DNA of 64,000 bases, from contig DUAT01000039.1 of assembly GCA_012960755.1 (NCBI GenBank), positions 81,997-145,996 on the forward strand, written 5' to 3'. A model generated the notes under the pieces. That model was not told where the DNA came from, ran no database searches, and saw only the letters and a program-made list of their open reading frames with translations. Positions 47,677 through 57,431 of this stretch are shown here, piece after piece; the stretch's first letter is position 1; each line of letters starts with the position of its first letter. A program made the position numbers and the translations under genes. Source of the DNA: Gammaproteobacteria bacterium. Lineage in GTDB: Bacteria > Pseudomonadota > Gammaproteobacteria > Pseudomonadales > Azotimanducaceae_A.

Positions 47677-48932
47677 GAGTTGACCCGCCGCTTGAACAGA
47701 TCCTTAAAAACCTGGTAGATGTCGTTCGGTTCAATGATTTGCCTTAGTGCGAAACTTTCAGCGTAATCAGCTGCAATGGTTTCGTACTCTCGCCACAGGG
47801 CCTGATGTTCACCCTTGGTGATTTCTACGTAGGAGAAATGGTTCACCACCGAAAGCAAGTTCTCGCGAATAATCTTGCTGCAAACAGGCGAGTCGTCTTT
47901 CCAGTTGTCACCATCAGATGCCTGCGCAACATAGATATTCCAGTTTGTGGGCGAGTAGCGATCTTTTATGGTTTCATCCACCAGCTTGAGCGCACTGGAA
48001 ACAATGGTGCCACCGGTTTCCCTGGAGTAGAAGAATTCCTCTTCATCAACTTCACGAGCACTGGTGTGATGCCGGATAAAAACCACATCTGTCTTTTCGT
48101 AGTTCCTCTGCAGGAACAGATACAGCAGGATAAAGAAACGTTTTGCCATATCCTTTCTCGACTGATCCATCGAGCCGCTCACATCCATAATGCAAAACAT
48201 CACGGCCTTGTTGGAAGGCAGCGGCTGTTTTAACTGCAGGTTGTATTTAAGGTCAAAGTCATCGAGGAACGGAATTTTATTAATGCGAATCTTTAGTTTG
48301 TCTCTTTCTTTCAGCAGTGCCTGGTGTTCGTCAGCGTCTGCGACCACTTCGAGGAGTTTGGCTTCCACCTCTTTGAGCCGCCGCCGGGCTTTACCCGTGA
48401 GCGCCATACGGCGAGCCTGTGCGGACCGCATGGTACGTACGATATTAAGACGTGAGGGAATTCCTTCTTCGGCGACTCCCGCCTGTACGCGTTTGTAGGA
48501 ATCATTGTCCAGCAGGTTCTTTCGCACCAGTAGTGGCAATTCAAGATCTTCGAACATGGCATTGAGGAATTCACTCTGGGAGATCTGAAACACGAACTCG
48601 TCTTCACCCTCTCCGGAATCACTGGCATCACCACCCCCACCGCCTCCCGAACCCTGTGGCGGTCGTTTGACCCTGTCACCGGCGTTGAATTCCTTGTTGC
48701 CAGGGTAGATGGTATTGCGCGTACCGCCTTTTCCATGGCGAAAAGTCGGCTCGTTGATATCGTCTTTGGGGATGCTAATCTCTTCGCCACGTTCCAGGTC
48801 AGTAATACTTCGGTTGCCCACGGCGGCGTCAACAGCCTTTTTGATTTGCTTGCGGTACCGCCGCAGAAACCGTTGGCGGTTTACCGTACTCTTGTTTTTC
48901 GCGTTTAAACGCCGATCAATTAGGTAACTCAT
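47673..48932 (-). CDS. YeaH/YhbH family (DUF444) von Willebrand-type protein
   Basis: A 419-residue protein with a DUF444 N-terminal part (starts [24 protein letters not shown]), a glycine-rich linker ([14 protein letters not shown]) and a VWA-like domain with the MIDAS motif [11 protein letters not shown] (about residue 248). In E. coli YeaH is co-expressed with kinase YeaG (PrkA). Middle gene of the operon; 44 bases from prkA. Confidence 0.93.
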   Translation of the reverse strand: MSYLIDRRLNAKNKSTVNRQRFLRRYRKQIKKAVDAAVGNRSITDLERGEEISIPKDDINEPTFRHGKGGTRNTIYPGNKEFNAGDRVKRPPQGSGGGGGGDASDSGEGEDEFVFQISQSEFLNAMFEDLELPLLVRKNLLDNDSYKRVQAGVAEEGIPSRLNIVRTMRSAQARRMALTGKARRRLKEVEAKLLEVVADADEHQALLKERDKLKIRINKIPFLDDFDLKYNLQLKQPLPSNKAVMFCIMDVSGSMDQSRKDMAKRFFILLYLFLQRNYEKTDVVFIRHHTSAREVDEEEFFYSRETGGTIVSSALKLVDETIKDRYSPTNWNIYVAQASDGDNWKDDSPVCSKIIRENLLSVVNHFSYVEITKGEHQALWREYETIAADYAESFALRQIIEPNDIYQVFKDLFKRRVNS

Positions 48933-48976
48933 GATGATCGATATCTCCCTACCGCACTATTTGCAATGCAATTTGT

Positions 48977-50899
48977 TTATTGCGATTTACGCACCCGCAA
49001 ATACCACTCAGACAGCAATCTAACCTGTTTCTCTGTGTATCCTCGCTGAACCATTCGACACACAAACTCTGTATGTTTCGTCTGATCATCCTGTGATGCT
49101 TTCGCGTTGAAGGAAATTACGGGCAGCAAGTCTTCTGTACTGGAGAACATCTTTTTCTCTATGACAGAACGCAGTTTCTCATAGCTCACCCAACGCGGGT
49201 TCTTGCCTTCGTTGTTCGCTCTGGCCCGCAGCACGAAGTTTACGATCTCGTTACGGAAATCCTTGGGGTTACTGATGCCTGCAGGCTTTTCTATTTTTTC
49301 CAGTTCCTCATTGATCGCAGCGCGATCCAGAATGTCGCCGGTTTCAGGATCCCGATATTCCTGGTCCTGGATCCAAAAGTCAGCATAGGTGACATATCGA
49401 TCAAAAATATTCTGGCCATATTCTGAATAGGACTCCAGGTACGCTGTCTGGAGTTCCTTACCGATGGACTCAATATATCTCGGTGCGAGGTACTCCTTAA
49501 TGTAGCCCAGATAACGTTCCTGCACCTCTGCATCAAATTGTTCCTGTTCAATTTGCTGCTCAAGCACATAGAGAAGATGGACCGGGTTAGCAGCTATCTC
49601 ACTGTTATCGAAATTAAACACACGGGACAGAATCTTGTAGGCAAAGCGTGTGGACAAACCTTCCATGCCCTCATTGACTCCAGCTGCGTCCTGGTATTCC
49701 TGGATGGACTTCGCCTTTGGATCTGTGTCCTTAAGATTTTCACCATCATAAATACGCATCTTCGAGAAAGGACTCGAATTCTCAGGCACCTTCAAGCGTG
49801 ACAAAACACTAAATTGTGCCAGCATTTTCAACGTGTCAGGTGCGCACGGCGCATCTCCCAGGGAGCTGCCGAAGAGTAACTTTTGATAAATCTGGATTTC
49901 TTCTGAGACCCGCAAGCAGTATGGTACCTTGACAATGTAAACACGATCGAGAAACGCCTCATTGTTCTTGTTAGATCTAAAGTTCTGCCATTCAGATTCA
50001 TTCGAGTGCGCCAGGACAACGCCATCGAAAGGTAGGGAACCAATACCTTCGGTACCGTTGTAGTTACCCTCCTGGGTTGCCGTCAGCAGGGGATGCAGCA
50101 CTTTGATCGGTGCCTTGAACATCTCAACAAATTCCATCAGGCCCTGGTTAGCTTTGCACAATGCGCCTGAATAACTATAAGCATCAGCGTCGTCCTGGGC
50201 GAAATCCTCCAGTTTCCTGATATCAATTTTTCCAACCAGTGCTGAAATATCCTGGTTGTTTTCATCCCCGGGCTCGGTCTTGGCGATACCGATCTGGTCG
50301 AGCAGATTAGGGTAGCGTTTGATCACGCGGAATTGTGAAATATCACCGTTGAATTCGTGCAAACGTTTTACCGCCCAGGGGGACATAATGGATCTGGTAT
50401 AGCGAATGGGAATCCCGTAGTCCTCTTCGAGAATCGGACCATCTTCATCCGGGCTGAACAATGCCAGAGGGGATTCGTTTACAGGTGAATCCTTGATCGC
50501 ATAGAAAGGCACGGTTTGCATGATTTTTTTCAGCTTTTCCGCCAGTGAAGATTTACCACCTCCTACCGGTCCAAGCAAATAAAGTATCTGTTTCCTTTCT
50601 TCGAGCCCTTGAGCGGCGTGGCGAAAATAGGAAACGATCTGCTCTATACACTCTTCCATACCATAGAATTCATCAAACACTGGATAGCGTCGGATGATTT
50701 TGTTGGAGAAGATTCTGCTTAACGTGGGGTCGACAGCAGTGTCGATGGTTTCTGGTTCACCTATGGCTTCGAGCATTCTTTCTGCTGCAGTTGCATAGGA
50801 TATGGGGTCCTGCTTGCAAATTTCGAGGTATTCCCGGAGGGAATACTCTTCTTGCGCTGTCTGTTCGTATCTTGATTGTACGTGGTTGAATATACTCAT
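48977..50899 (-). CDS. prkA: PrkA-type serine protein kinase / AAA+ protein (YeaG)
   Basis: A 640-residue protein. The AAA module has Walker A in GPVGGGKSSLAEKLKK (about residues 106-121), and the C-terminal PrkA domain follows; PrkA of enteric bacteria (YeaG) acts in sustained nitrogen and stationary-phase stress. The start is ATG 50899 with GAGGTG upstream; the first Met codon at 50902 is TTG. The promoter must be in the 313-base gap towards prfC. Kinase activity is from the family, not from the sequence. Confidence 0.94.
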   Translation of the reverse strand: MSIFNHVQSRYEQTAQEEYSLREYLEICKQDPISYATAAERMLEAIGEPETIDTAVDPTLSRIFSNKIIRRYPVFDEFYGMEECIEQIVSYFRHAAQGLEERKQILYLLGPVGGGKSSLAEKLKKIMQTVPFYAIKDSPVNESPLALFSPDEDGPILEEDYGIPIRYTRSIMSPWAVKRLHEFNGDISQFRVIKRYPNLLDQIGIAKTEPGDENNQDISALVGKIDIRKLEDFAQDDADAYSYSGALCKANQGLMEFVEMFKAPIKVLHPLLTATQEGNYNGTEGIGSLPFDGVVLAHSNESEWQNFRSNKNNEAFLDRVYIVKVPYCLRVSEEIQIYQKLLFGSSLGDAPCAPDTLKMLAQFSVLSRLKVPENSSPFSKMRIYDGENLKDTDPKAKSIQEYQDAAGVNEGMEGLSTRFAYKILSRVFNFDNSEIAANPVHLLYVLEQQIEQEQFDAEVQERYLGYIKEYLAPRYIESIGKELQTAYLESYSEYGQNIFDRYVTYADFWIQDQEYRDPETGDILDRAAINEELEKIEKPAGISNPKDFRNEIVNFVLRARANNEGKNPRWVSYEKLRSVIEKKMFSSTEDLLPVISFNAKASQDDQTKHTEFVCRMVQRGYTEKQVRLLSEWYLRVRKSQ

Positions 50900-51212
50900 C
50901 AAATGTCACCTCTATCCTAATGTCACCTGTCATCCCACAGCTTCGCGCTTGACGCTGACTACTCAAGAAAACCCCGACGAACGGTAGTTTTTTGCGACCC
51001 AAACTCACAACACTGTCAGATAGCCCGTATTATTTGGAGCTAATGGCTATTTTTTACCCCATTCTACAAGTATCAATCAATTTGACCCAAAAACAAGCTA
51101 ATATATTCTTGAAATTTGATGGAAATTGAATGGAACATGAAACCAACAGTCGATTCACAATGGACATGTGAAGGATTTTTCGAATAGACGTCATACTAAT
51201 ACTATTGAAATA
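50900..51212. other. Gene-free gap of 313 bases between prfC and prkA
   Basis: No coding frame of either strand is supported here. It should hold the prfC 3' end and the prkA-operon promoter. I see no convincing sigma-70 or sigma-54 promoter. An A+T-rich stretch is present, and an imperfect dyad ATAGCC/GGCTAT (51020-51050) precedes six T on the plus strand, where no gene ends. Nothing else is recognised. Confidence 0.5.
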
Positions 51213-52793
51213 TTAGTTTATTTCCCGAGTAGACCGAAACCTGATATCCGGCCAGCGTTCTTCAGTTAAAGACAGATTTATCCGCGTAGGCGCCAGATAG
51301 GTGAGATGGCCCGCGCCGTCAATGGCCAGATTGGATTCTGCCTTGCGTTTGAATTCAGCCAACATTTTTGGATCGTCGCATTCGATCCAACGTGCTGTGG
51401 TGACGTTAACGGACTCGTAAGCGCAATCCACCTTATATTCGTGTTTCAACCGAAAAACTACCACGTCGAACTGCAATATCCCCACCGCACCTAACACCAG
51501 GTCGTTATTATATAGTGGCATAAACACCTGGGTAGCACCTTCCTCTGACAATTGAGTTAAGCCTTGTTTGAGCTGTTTGCTTTTTAGCGGATCTTTCAGT
51601 CGAACCCGCTGGAACAGTTCCGGCGCGAAATGAGGAATTCCCAGATACCTGAATTCTCCATTGGCGGTAAACGTATCCCCAATCTGGATGGTGCCGTGAT
51701 TATGCAAACCAATAATATCGCCCGACCATGCAACTTCGGCCTGGGAGCGTTCCCCAGCAAGGAATGTAACGGCATCGCTAACACGAACATCCTTGCCGAT
51801 GCGCACATGACGCATTTTCATCCCTTGTTCATATTTGCCGGAACACACCCGCATAAAAGCAATTCGGTCCCGGTGTTTAGGGTCCATGTTCGCCTGAATT
51901 TTAAAGACAAAACCTGAGAAATTCTGATCAGTTGAACTCACGACCCGGTCGTTAGCCTGCCTGCTGAGGGGTGCGGGCGCATAGTCGACAAAACCATCGA
52001 GCATTTCCATCACACCAAAGTTGCGCAGCGCAGTTCCAAAATATACCGGCGTTAACTTACCCGCCAGATAAGCCTGCAAGTCAAACTCGTGACTCGCACC
52101 TTTTACCAGTTCGATCTCTTCGGTGAACTCTTCGAAAATATCACCCAAAAACTCCTTCGCCTCATCGCTGTCGAGCCCATTGATGATCCTGATATCGATG
52201 AGAACTTCTCCTTTACCGGACTCATATACATGGATCTCATCATTGTACAGATGGTACACACCCTTAAATAACTGACCCATACCAATTGGCCAAGTGACTG
52301 GCGCACATTGAATATCCAATACTTGCTCGACTTCATCTAACACGTCAATTGGGTCTCGGGTTTCACGGTCAAGCTTGTTGACAAAGGTCAGGATAGGCGT
52401 ATCCCGCAGGCGACAGACTTCCATCAGTTTGATGGTACGCTGCTCGACGCCTTTAGCGCCATCAATTACCATCAATACAGAATCAACAGCCGTTAAGGTT
52501 CGATAGGTATCTTCAGAAAAGTCCTCGTGGCCCGGGGTATCGAGCAGATTTACCACGCGACCCCTATAAGGGAACTGCATGACCGAGGTGGTGACGGATA
52601 TGCCACGCTCCTTCTCCATCTCCATCCAGTCTGAAGTGGCGTACCGGTCAGACTTTTTGGACTTTACAGTGCCCGCCATCTGGATCGCCCTGCCTAGCAG
52701 TAGTAGCTTTTCGGTAATCGTCGTCTTACCGGCATCGGGATGCGAGATAATTGCAAACGTGCGGCGGTGGTTAACTTCATCGACGATAGACAT
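51213..52793 (-). CDS. prfC: Peptide chain release factor 3
   Basis: A 526-residue translational GTPase that recycles RF1/RF2. G1 is [10 protein letters not shown]2/switch region [15 protein letters not shown]3 DTPGHED and G4 [10 protein letters not shown]; the EF-G-like domains follow. Length is standard for RF3. It stands alone, 92 bases after the rimI stop and in the same direction as rimI and the holD-like gene. Confidence 0.97.
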   Translation of the reverse strand: MSIVDEVNHRRTFAIISHPDAGKTTITEKLLLLGRAIQMAGTVKSKKSDRYATSDWMEMEKERGISVTTSVMQFPYRGRVVNLLDTPGHEDFSEDTYRTLTAVDSVLMVIDGAKGVEQRTIKLMEVCRLRDTPILTFVNKLDRETRDPIDVLDEVEQVLDIQCAPVTWPIGMGQLFKGVYHLYNDEIHVYESGKGEVLIDIRIINGLDSDEAKEFLGDIFEEFTEEIELVKGASHEFDLQAYLAGKLTPVYFGTALRNFGVMEMLDGFVDYAPAPLSRQANDRVVSSTDQNFSGFVFKIQANMDPKHRDRIAFMRVCSGKYEQGMKMRHVRIGKDVRVSDAVTFLAGERSQAEVAWSGDIIGLHNHGTIQIGDTFTANGEFRYLGIPHFAPELFQRVRLKDPLKSKQLKQGLTQLSEEGATQVFMPLYNNDLVLGAVGILQFDVVVFRLKHEYKVDCAYESVNVTTARWIECDDPKMLAEFKRKAESNLAIDGAGHLTYLAPTRINLSLTEERWPDIRFRSTREIN

Positions 52794-52885
52794 GGGACTT
52801 AGCTTATAGCGAAAAGCTGCGCATTATACCCGACTGGCCCCGATGCGCCACAACCGAGTGTAGTGTCCTACACACTAGCTGAAAA

Positions 52886-53353
52886 CTAGTCGTAGAAGAA
52901 TTCTCTGGCAAAGACAATAGCGTCTTCCCGACCTTTGACTGCGGGGTAATAGTCTTCGCGGATACCTACCTCGTTAAAATCGAGACTCTCATACAGTTTG
53001 TACGCGACGAGATTCGAAGGCCGCACCTCAAGGAAAACACTCGAAACCGCATTCTCCCTGGCACGTTCGAGCATATGTTCAACCAGAATCCTGCCATAGC
53101 CTGCACCCTGGCATTCAGGGTTAATGCAGACATTCAGCAAGTGGGACTCACTGGCGGCTACAGACAAAATACCATGACCCTTGATTTCTCCCTGAATCAC
53201 GAACAGCCAGCATTCGTATCCGGACTTGATACAGTCCGCAAACACGCCTTCGGTCCAGGGGTATTCATAACATAGAAGCTCATTCACCATCACTGAAGGC
53301 AGGTTTTCCAATTGCATGGATTCGAGCTGGTAATCGAGTTCGATGCTGCTCAT
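52886..53353 (-). CDS. rimI: Ribosomal protein S18-alanine N-acetyltransferase
   Basis: A 155-residue GNAT acetyltransferase. YGRILVEHMLERAR is the acetyl-CoA-binding motif (GYGRILV in place of Q/RxxGxG/A), preceded by LLNVCINPECQGAGYG, and FLEVRPSNLVAYKLYESLDF is the second motif. It modifies the N-terminus of S18. It lies just after the holD-like gene. The start ATG 53353 is within a 14-base tandem duplication (53345-53372) that creates a second ATG 14 bases upstream, read as a five-codon frame ending in ATGA over this start. Confidence 0.92.
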   Translation of the reverse strand: MSSIELDYQLESMQLENLPSVMVNELLCYEYPWTEGVFADCIKSGYECWLFVIQGEIKGHGILSVAASESHLLNVCINPECQGAGYGRILVEHMLERARENAVSSVFLEVRPSNLVAYKLYESLDFNEVGIREDYYPAVKGREDAIVFAREFFYD

Positions 53354-53382
53354 GTCAGGCTGCTCATGTCAGAGAGTCAGGT

Positions 53383-54090
53383 TCAGTCATTCTGCCACAG
53401 CTGTAATCCACTACGAATGAATCGCCACAGATTCCGTTTATCCTGCTGATTTTCAAAATAATGAGAGACATCATTCAGAATCAGCAAGCGCTTGCTGCCG
53501 AATTCGATTGAATCACCGATGTTTCTGCTGCCTGCAGATTCACCAAAATATCCAAGCAGGTCCTGTCCAAAAACAAAAACCCTGGAATGACAGTGAAGTA
53601 GTTTCTGGTGCACAACCTGCTTCGCATCATCTTCAGTCTGTTGGATGTGTGCGGCCTGTACCATGGGCCAGCGAAGGTCCCGAACCTTAGGACTACTAGT
53701 CTGGCCGCTGACGGCAAAATTGATGTCATCGCCGAAATTCCGATACTCGTTTGGCAGTGCGTTGGTTTTGTAAGGCAGTGAGAATACCAGGCTCAGATTT
53801 ACATAATCCAGAAAACAAAGCAGGAATTGTGGTTGCGGGACCACGGGTTCAGGTGCCTTTGAGGCAACTGAGGGCGCCTTTGCGGACTCATCCGCCAATT
53901 GATCACGCACCAATGACAGGTTCGAAGCAGCGGGGCTCAGCTGTGAGGATTTCTCCTCTTCGACCGGCATCCGGGCTTTGGGTGCATCGAGTTGTTGCGC
54001 AACGTCATCAGCGACGACTGGCTTTTCTGGTCTCAGCAACCAGACATCGATGCCCATTTCGTGAAGATACCTGCGTTGATAATCGTTCAT
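53383..54090 (-). CDS. Putative DNA polymerase III psi (HolD)-like protein
   Basis: A 235-residue protein beside rimI. The N-terminal ~20 residues (NDYQRRYLHEMGIDVWLLR) resemble the psi N-terminal helix that binds chi. A Pro/Ala/Glu-rich, probably flexible linker (about 25-85) follows, then an alpha/beta domain with FVFGQDLLGYFGES and a final RLLILNDVSHYF...RNLWRFI helix. E. coli also has holD next to rimI, though HolD there is only ~137 residues. Call rests on position, short N-terminal likeness and the holC gene in the same window; overall similarity is weak. Confidence 0.5.
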   Translation of the reverse strand: MNDYQRRYLHEMGIDVWLLRPEKPVVADDVAQQLDAPKARMPVEEEKSSQLSPAASNLSLVRDQLADESAKAPSVASKAPEPVVPQPQFLLCFLDYVNLSLVFSLPYKTNALPNEYRNFGDDINFAVSGQTSSPKVRDLRWPMVQAAHIQQTEDDAKQVVHQKLLHCHSRVFVFGQDLLGYFGESAGSRNIGDSIEFGSKRLLILNDVSHYFENQQDKRNLWRFIRSGLQLWQND

Positions 54091-54137
54091 AAGTCAAAGA
54101 TTACGCGTTTTTTCGGAATTATATAACACGAAACCAG

Positions 54138-54295
54138 GGAACCTCTGATTAAGGTCGGTATGCCGCACCACTATTTCCGCCATGTCGGCGTCACGGCGGA
54201 ATTCCAAAAAGCTGTTAACCTACAGCATGTTAACAACTTTTCTCCATTCCTCCCTTCCTTGCCCTGACGAAAATATCTACTTAATCAGAGGTTCC
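54138..54295. mobile_element. MITE-like element, 158 bases with 16-base perfect terminal inverted repeats
   Basis: GGAACCTCTGATTAAG (54138-54153) and its exact complement (54280-54295) bound the element. Inside are two more perfect dyads, TTCCGCC/GGCGGAA (54175-54201) and TGTTAAC/GTTAACA (54213-54235). There is no transposase gene. The right terminal repeat lies inside tesB and supplies its last codons (Glu-Pro-Leu-Ile-Lys) and leads straight into the stop TAG. No target-site duplication is obvious. The repeat type resembles transposon ends of the IS5-like kind, from memory only. Confidence 0.65.
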
Positions 54296-55107
54296 ATAGA
54301 TCGCAATCTCATCAGGGATTCCTGCATGGTGCTGGCAACTAAAGTTCCGTCTTCCTGGTACATTGCCCCGCGGTTGTATCCCCTGGAGGCACAGGCTTGT
54401 GGCGCATCAAGGGCATACAGAATCCATTGGTCTGCTCTTGCCGGACTATGAAACCACATGGCGTGATCCAGACTCGCACTTTGCATATCTTCCCGCTTAA
54501 AGTTGCCACGGTGGGGCAAACGCGCAGTGGACAACAGGGCGTCGTCAGACTGAAACGTCAGTAGTGCGGCATGAATCAAATTGTTATCGGTATCCAGTTC
54601 TCCATTGGTTCGAAACCAGCTATGTTGATTCGCAGCCATGGGAACCTCTTTCAGCCGTTGCTTGTACTCCATCAGGTAAGTAATGAACGGTTCCTTTTTC
54701 AGCTTGTCGGTTATCTTTGAGTCATCCGGTCTTTCAATCGCTGGCATCTTCCCCTGGTGGGAAAGCCCCTGCTCCCTCTCCTGAAATGAAATGTCCATGC
54801 TGAAAATGGCCTGACCGTGCTGAATGGCTGCAATACGTCTGGTGGTGAACGACCTGCCATCCCGAATTCTGTCGACGGAAAAAACAACGGGTATCTTTGC
54901 ATCACCGGGTCGAAGGAAATAACCATGCAGTGAATGCGGATCCCGCTGCGTGGGTACTGTTCTGCCCGCTGCCACCAGCGCCTGTGCCATGATCTGCCCA
55001 CCATAGAGCCGACCTCTTTTCCCTTTTGGATGTACACCGCGAAAAAGATTTTCCTCCAGCATTTCGACATTCAGTAACTCAACCAGTTCTTTCAACCCAG
55101 GGTGCAA
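54277..55107 (-). CDS. tesB: Acyl-CoA thioesterase II
   Basis: A 276-residue double hot-dog thioesterase cleaving acyl-CoA to free acid. Hallmarks are LFRGVHPKGKRGRLYGGQIMAQ, LHGYFLRPGD, SLDHAMWFHSP and near the end LVASTMQESLMRLR. The last residues EPLIK are encoded by the terminal repeat of the MITE, so the native C-terminus has been replaced after Arg-Ser-Met. The start is TTG at 55107, 3 bases after the stop of the crotonase gene, so the two are co-transcribed. Confidence 0.93.
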   Translation of the reverse strand: MHPGLKELVELLNVEMLEENLFRGVHPKGKRGRLYGGQIMAQALVAAGRTVPTQRDPHSLHGYFLRPGDAKIPVVFSVDRIRDGRSFTTRRIAAIQHGQAIFSMDISFQEREQGLSHQGKMPAIERPDDSKITDKLKKEPFITYLMEYKQRLKEVPMAANQHSWFRTNGELDTDNNLIHAALLTFQSDDALLSTARLPHRGNFKREDMQSASLDHAMWFHSPARADQWILYALDAPQACASRGYNRGAMYQEDGTLVASTMQESLMRLRSMEPLIK

Positions 55108-55110
55108 CGT

Positions 55111-56016
55111 TTAGTCCTCTGTATTATTTTGATCGGGCTTTTTTGGTTTTTCACCCTGCTTCGGTTTTTCACCATAGTCCTGCCAGGGTTCATCCCGCTC
55201 CCGGATAACTTGTCGGAAGCCCTTTTCCTGGAATCCTTCAACCCACTGGTAGGCTTCTTCCGTGTGCCGGGTTACCCCATCGAAGAAGGTCCCGAGCATC
55301 TGTGATGACCTCAAACCCATGTTTTCAAACGCCTGGTTGATAAGCAACTTATTCAACGCCAGTTGATTCGCGGGGATATGCTTGAATCGTCTGGCTTCCT
55401 GTTCGATTATTACCGAAAGTTTGTCGCTGTCTACTACCTGGGATACCAAACCAATTCGAAATGCAGTTTCGGCATCGATAGCCCGACCTGTGAGTAAAAA
55501 CTGTTTCGCATGTTCCAGTCCCAGGCGATAGACCCACATCATGGTGGTCGGCGTGCCATAGATTCGACTGGGTGCGTAACCAATATGTGCATCGGTCGCC
55601 ATATAAAGTAAATCACAACAGAGCACCAGATCCGTCGCTCCGCCAATAGCCCAGCCTTTGACCTCGCCCAATACAGGTTTTGGACACTCCCATATGGTCA
55701 TAAACCGGCGAACGTTGTTAGCCATAAACTGATAGTCCCGGACGGGGTCCCAGGCACCCTCACGGGCATCAATGGGTGGCGCACCATAGGGTGTATCCCA
55801 CTTACCCTGGTTGGTTAGGTCATAACCTGCAGTAAATGTATCGCCGACTCCCCGCAACACGATCGCAGCAACATCAGGCGACCGGCTGGCGGCATCAATA
55901 CCATTTGCAATGCCTTCAACAACCTCGTTAGTTAGTGTATTTTTCTTCTCCGGTCGATTGATGGCGATGATCGCAATGCCATCTTTTTCTTCATAGATAA
56001 TGTCATCGGTTTCCAT
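55111..56016 (-). CDS. Enoyl-CoA hydratase/isomerase (crotonase) family protein
   Basis: A 301-residue protein: IAINRPEKKNTLT, AIVLRGVGDTFTAGYDL (oxyanion hole) and KGWAIGGATDLVLCCDLLYM with SRIYGTPTTMMW. Catalytic glutamates of enoyl-CoA hydratase 1 are not obvious, so isomerase, hydrolase or another crotonase activity is possible. A Pro/Lys-rich C-terminal tail (EKPKQGEKPKKPDQN) is unusual. The start is ATG 56016 with GGAGAGGG upstream. In an operon with tesB. Confidence 0.88.
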   Translation of the reverse strand: METDDIIYEEKDGIAIIAINRPEKKNTLTNEVVEGIANGIDAASRSPDVAAIVLRGVGDTFTAGYDLTNQGKWDTPYGAPPIDAREGAWDPVRDYQFMANNVRRFMTIWECPKPVLGEVKGWAIGGATDLVLCCDLLYMATDAHIGYAPSRIYGTPTTMMWVYRLGLEHAKQFLLTGRAIDAETAFRIGLVSQVVDSDKLSVIIEQEARRFKHIPANQLALNKLLINQAFENMGLRSSQMLGTFFDGVTRHTEEAYQWVEGFQEKGFRQVIRERDEPWQDYGEKPKQGEKPKKPDQNNTED

Positions 56017-56065
56017 AGACCCTCTCCAAAATGATAAACACCCGTCGCAAACCGCTTGTTATGAA

Positions 56066-57346
56066 CTAAATATGATTTCGCAATTGTTTCGGTGGCGTTG
56101 CAGCAAGAAAACAAAAAGACCCGAGAAACGCACCCAGGGCAAGGTACGAAAATCCCTTCTCGTAGTTGCCATAAATATCTGCCATATAACCGGCGAAGAT
56201 CGGCCCCGTGGACATCCCCAGCATCACAATCAGGGATGAGAACCCCATAATCGTTCCAAATGAACTGGGCCCAAAGTAGTCTGCCCGTATAGCAACCATC
56301 AACGGACCCCTAATACCCCATGCCAATCCATGCAAAACCGCAAATACAATCACCATTGTTATGTCGGTAGCAAAAGCCACCAGGACCAGTGCCAGGGTAT
56401 GGAAAACCATACACCCAAAACAAATGAATCGCTTGTTGATTCTGTCCCCCAGGTAGCCGCCCATCCGTTGGCCCAGCATCTGAAATCCCGTCATCAATGC
56501 CACCACGAGTGCCGCCTGCCCCAGGGTAAAATTCAGTCCACCGGTCAAGTGTGGCACCAGATGTACCATCACAGCAGAAACTGTCAGCAAGGCACAGGCA
56601 TGACCTAACGAAATCAACCAGAAGGAATGAGTTCGCATTGCTTCCCGGGCAGTGAAGTCACGATCTGAGAACAAACTCTGTCCCGATCCAGAAACAGGTT
56701 TTTCAACGACGCCATCAGCAGTTTCACCAATCTCAGTCGGGCGGTGCTTCACCACTTGAACCAGGGGTAAGCCGACAATCAATACAACAAAGCCAGAGAT
56801 CATTGCCGTGGTTCGCCAGCCAAAAGCTTCGAGACAAAGCACAACAATAGGCACACACAATCCGCCAACCGAGTAGCCCACCTGGGAGATTGAAATCGCC
56901 TTGGCCCGATGCCTGCTGAACCAGTTGACCAGTGAAACCATCACCGTCGCAAAACCGCCGAGACTGGAACCCACCGCGATCAGCGCAAAGGTGAGATAGA
57001 ACGTTAACAGGGAATCAATCTGGCTAAACAGGATGAAACCACAACCAAAGACAACAATCCCTATCCGCAGAATGGGCCGGGGGCCATACCGATCTACCAA
57101 CCAGCCCTGTAATGGGCCCAGGATGCCACTCTCGATTCTCGTCAAAGCAAAAGCGCCAGCCACCAGAGCTTTGCTCCAGCCAAACTCGGCTTGCAATAAC
57201 ACCACATAAGCCCCATAGGACTGCATCCACAATAGCCCCGACAGCATCTGGATGCCCCCTGCAGCACCCACAATATACCAGCCGAAAAAGACCTTGCCAT
57301 TCGGTCTAACCATATTGTTAAGGTGATTGAGTTGTCTCGATAACAT
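56066..57346 (-). CDS. MFS transporter, monocarboxylate-porter-like
   Basis: A ~426-residue permease with 12 hydrophobic segments, beginning FFGWYIVGAAGGIQML after a short polar end, with motif A near GWLVDRYGPRPILR and the domain-2 repeat GYLGDRINKRFI. It resembles MCT/oxalate-formate type transporters often found by acyl-CoA genes. The start at 57346 (MLSRQL) is preferred to the first codon TTG 57367; ATG 57313 is also possible. No ribosome-binding site decides it. The substrate is unknown, possibly a carboxylate. Confidence 0.8.
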   Translation of the reverse strand: MLSRQLNHLNNMVRPNGKVFFGWYIVGAAGGIQMLSGLLWMQSYGAYVVLLQAEFGWSKALVAGAFALTRIESGILGPLQGWLVDRYGPRPILRIGIVVFGCGFILFSQIDSLLTFYLTFALIAVGSSLGGFATVMVSLVNWFSRHRAKAISISQVGYSVGGLCVPIVVLCLEAFGWRTTAMISGFVVLIVGLPLVQVVKHRPTEIGETADGVVEKPVSGSGQSLFSDRDFTAREAMRTHSFWLISLGHACALLTVSAVMVHLVPHLTGGLNFTLGQAALVVALMTGFQMLGQRMGGYLGDRINKRFICFGCMVFHTLALVLVAFATDITMVIVFAVLHGLAWGIRGPLMVAIRADYFGPSSFGTIMGFSSLIVMLGMSTGPIFAGYMADIYGNYEKGFSYLALGAFLGSFCFLAATPPKQLRNHI

Positions 57347-57431
57347 GAAATCAACTGTACACTGCAAGAAAGGCGCACAGTCTAGAGCAATAACGCATCC
57401 AACCCAACCAGCTACACAAATTCCTTATGTC

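Noticed and set aside
51020..51055. Terminator for a plus-strand transcript in the prfC-prkA gap
   Set aside because: The ATAGCC/GGCTAT dyad has a 19-base loop and no plus-strand gene ends nearby, so the T run is probably chance.
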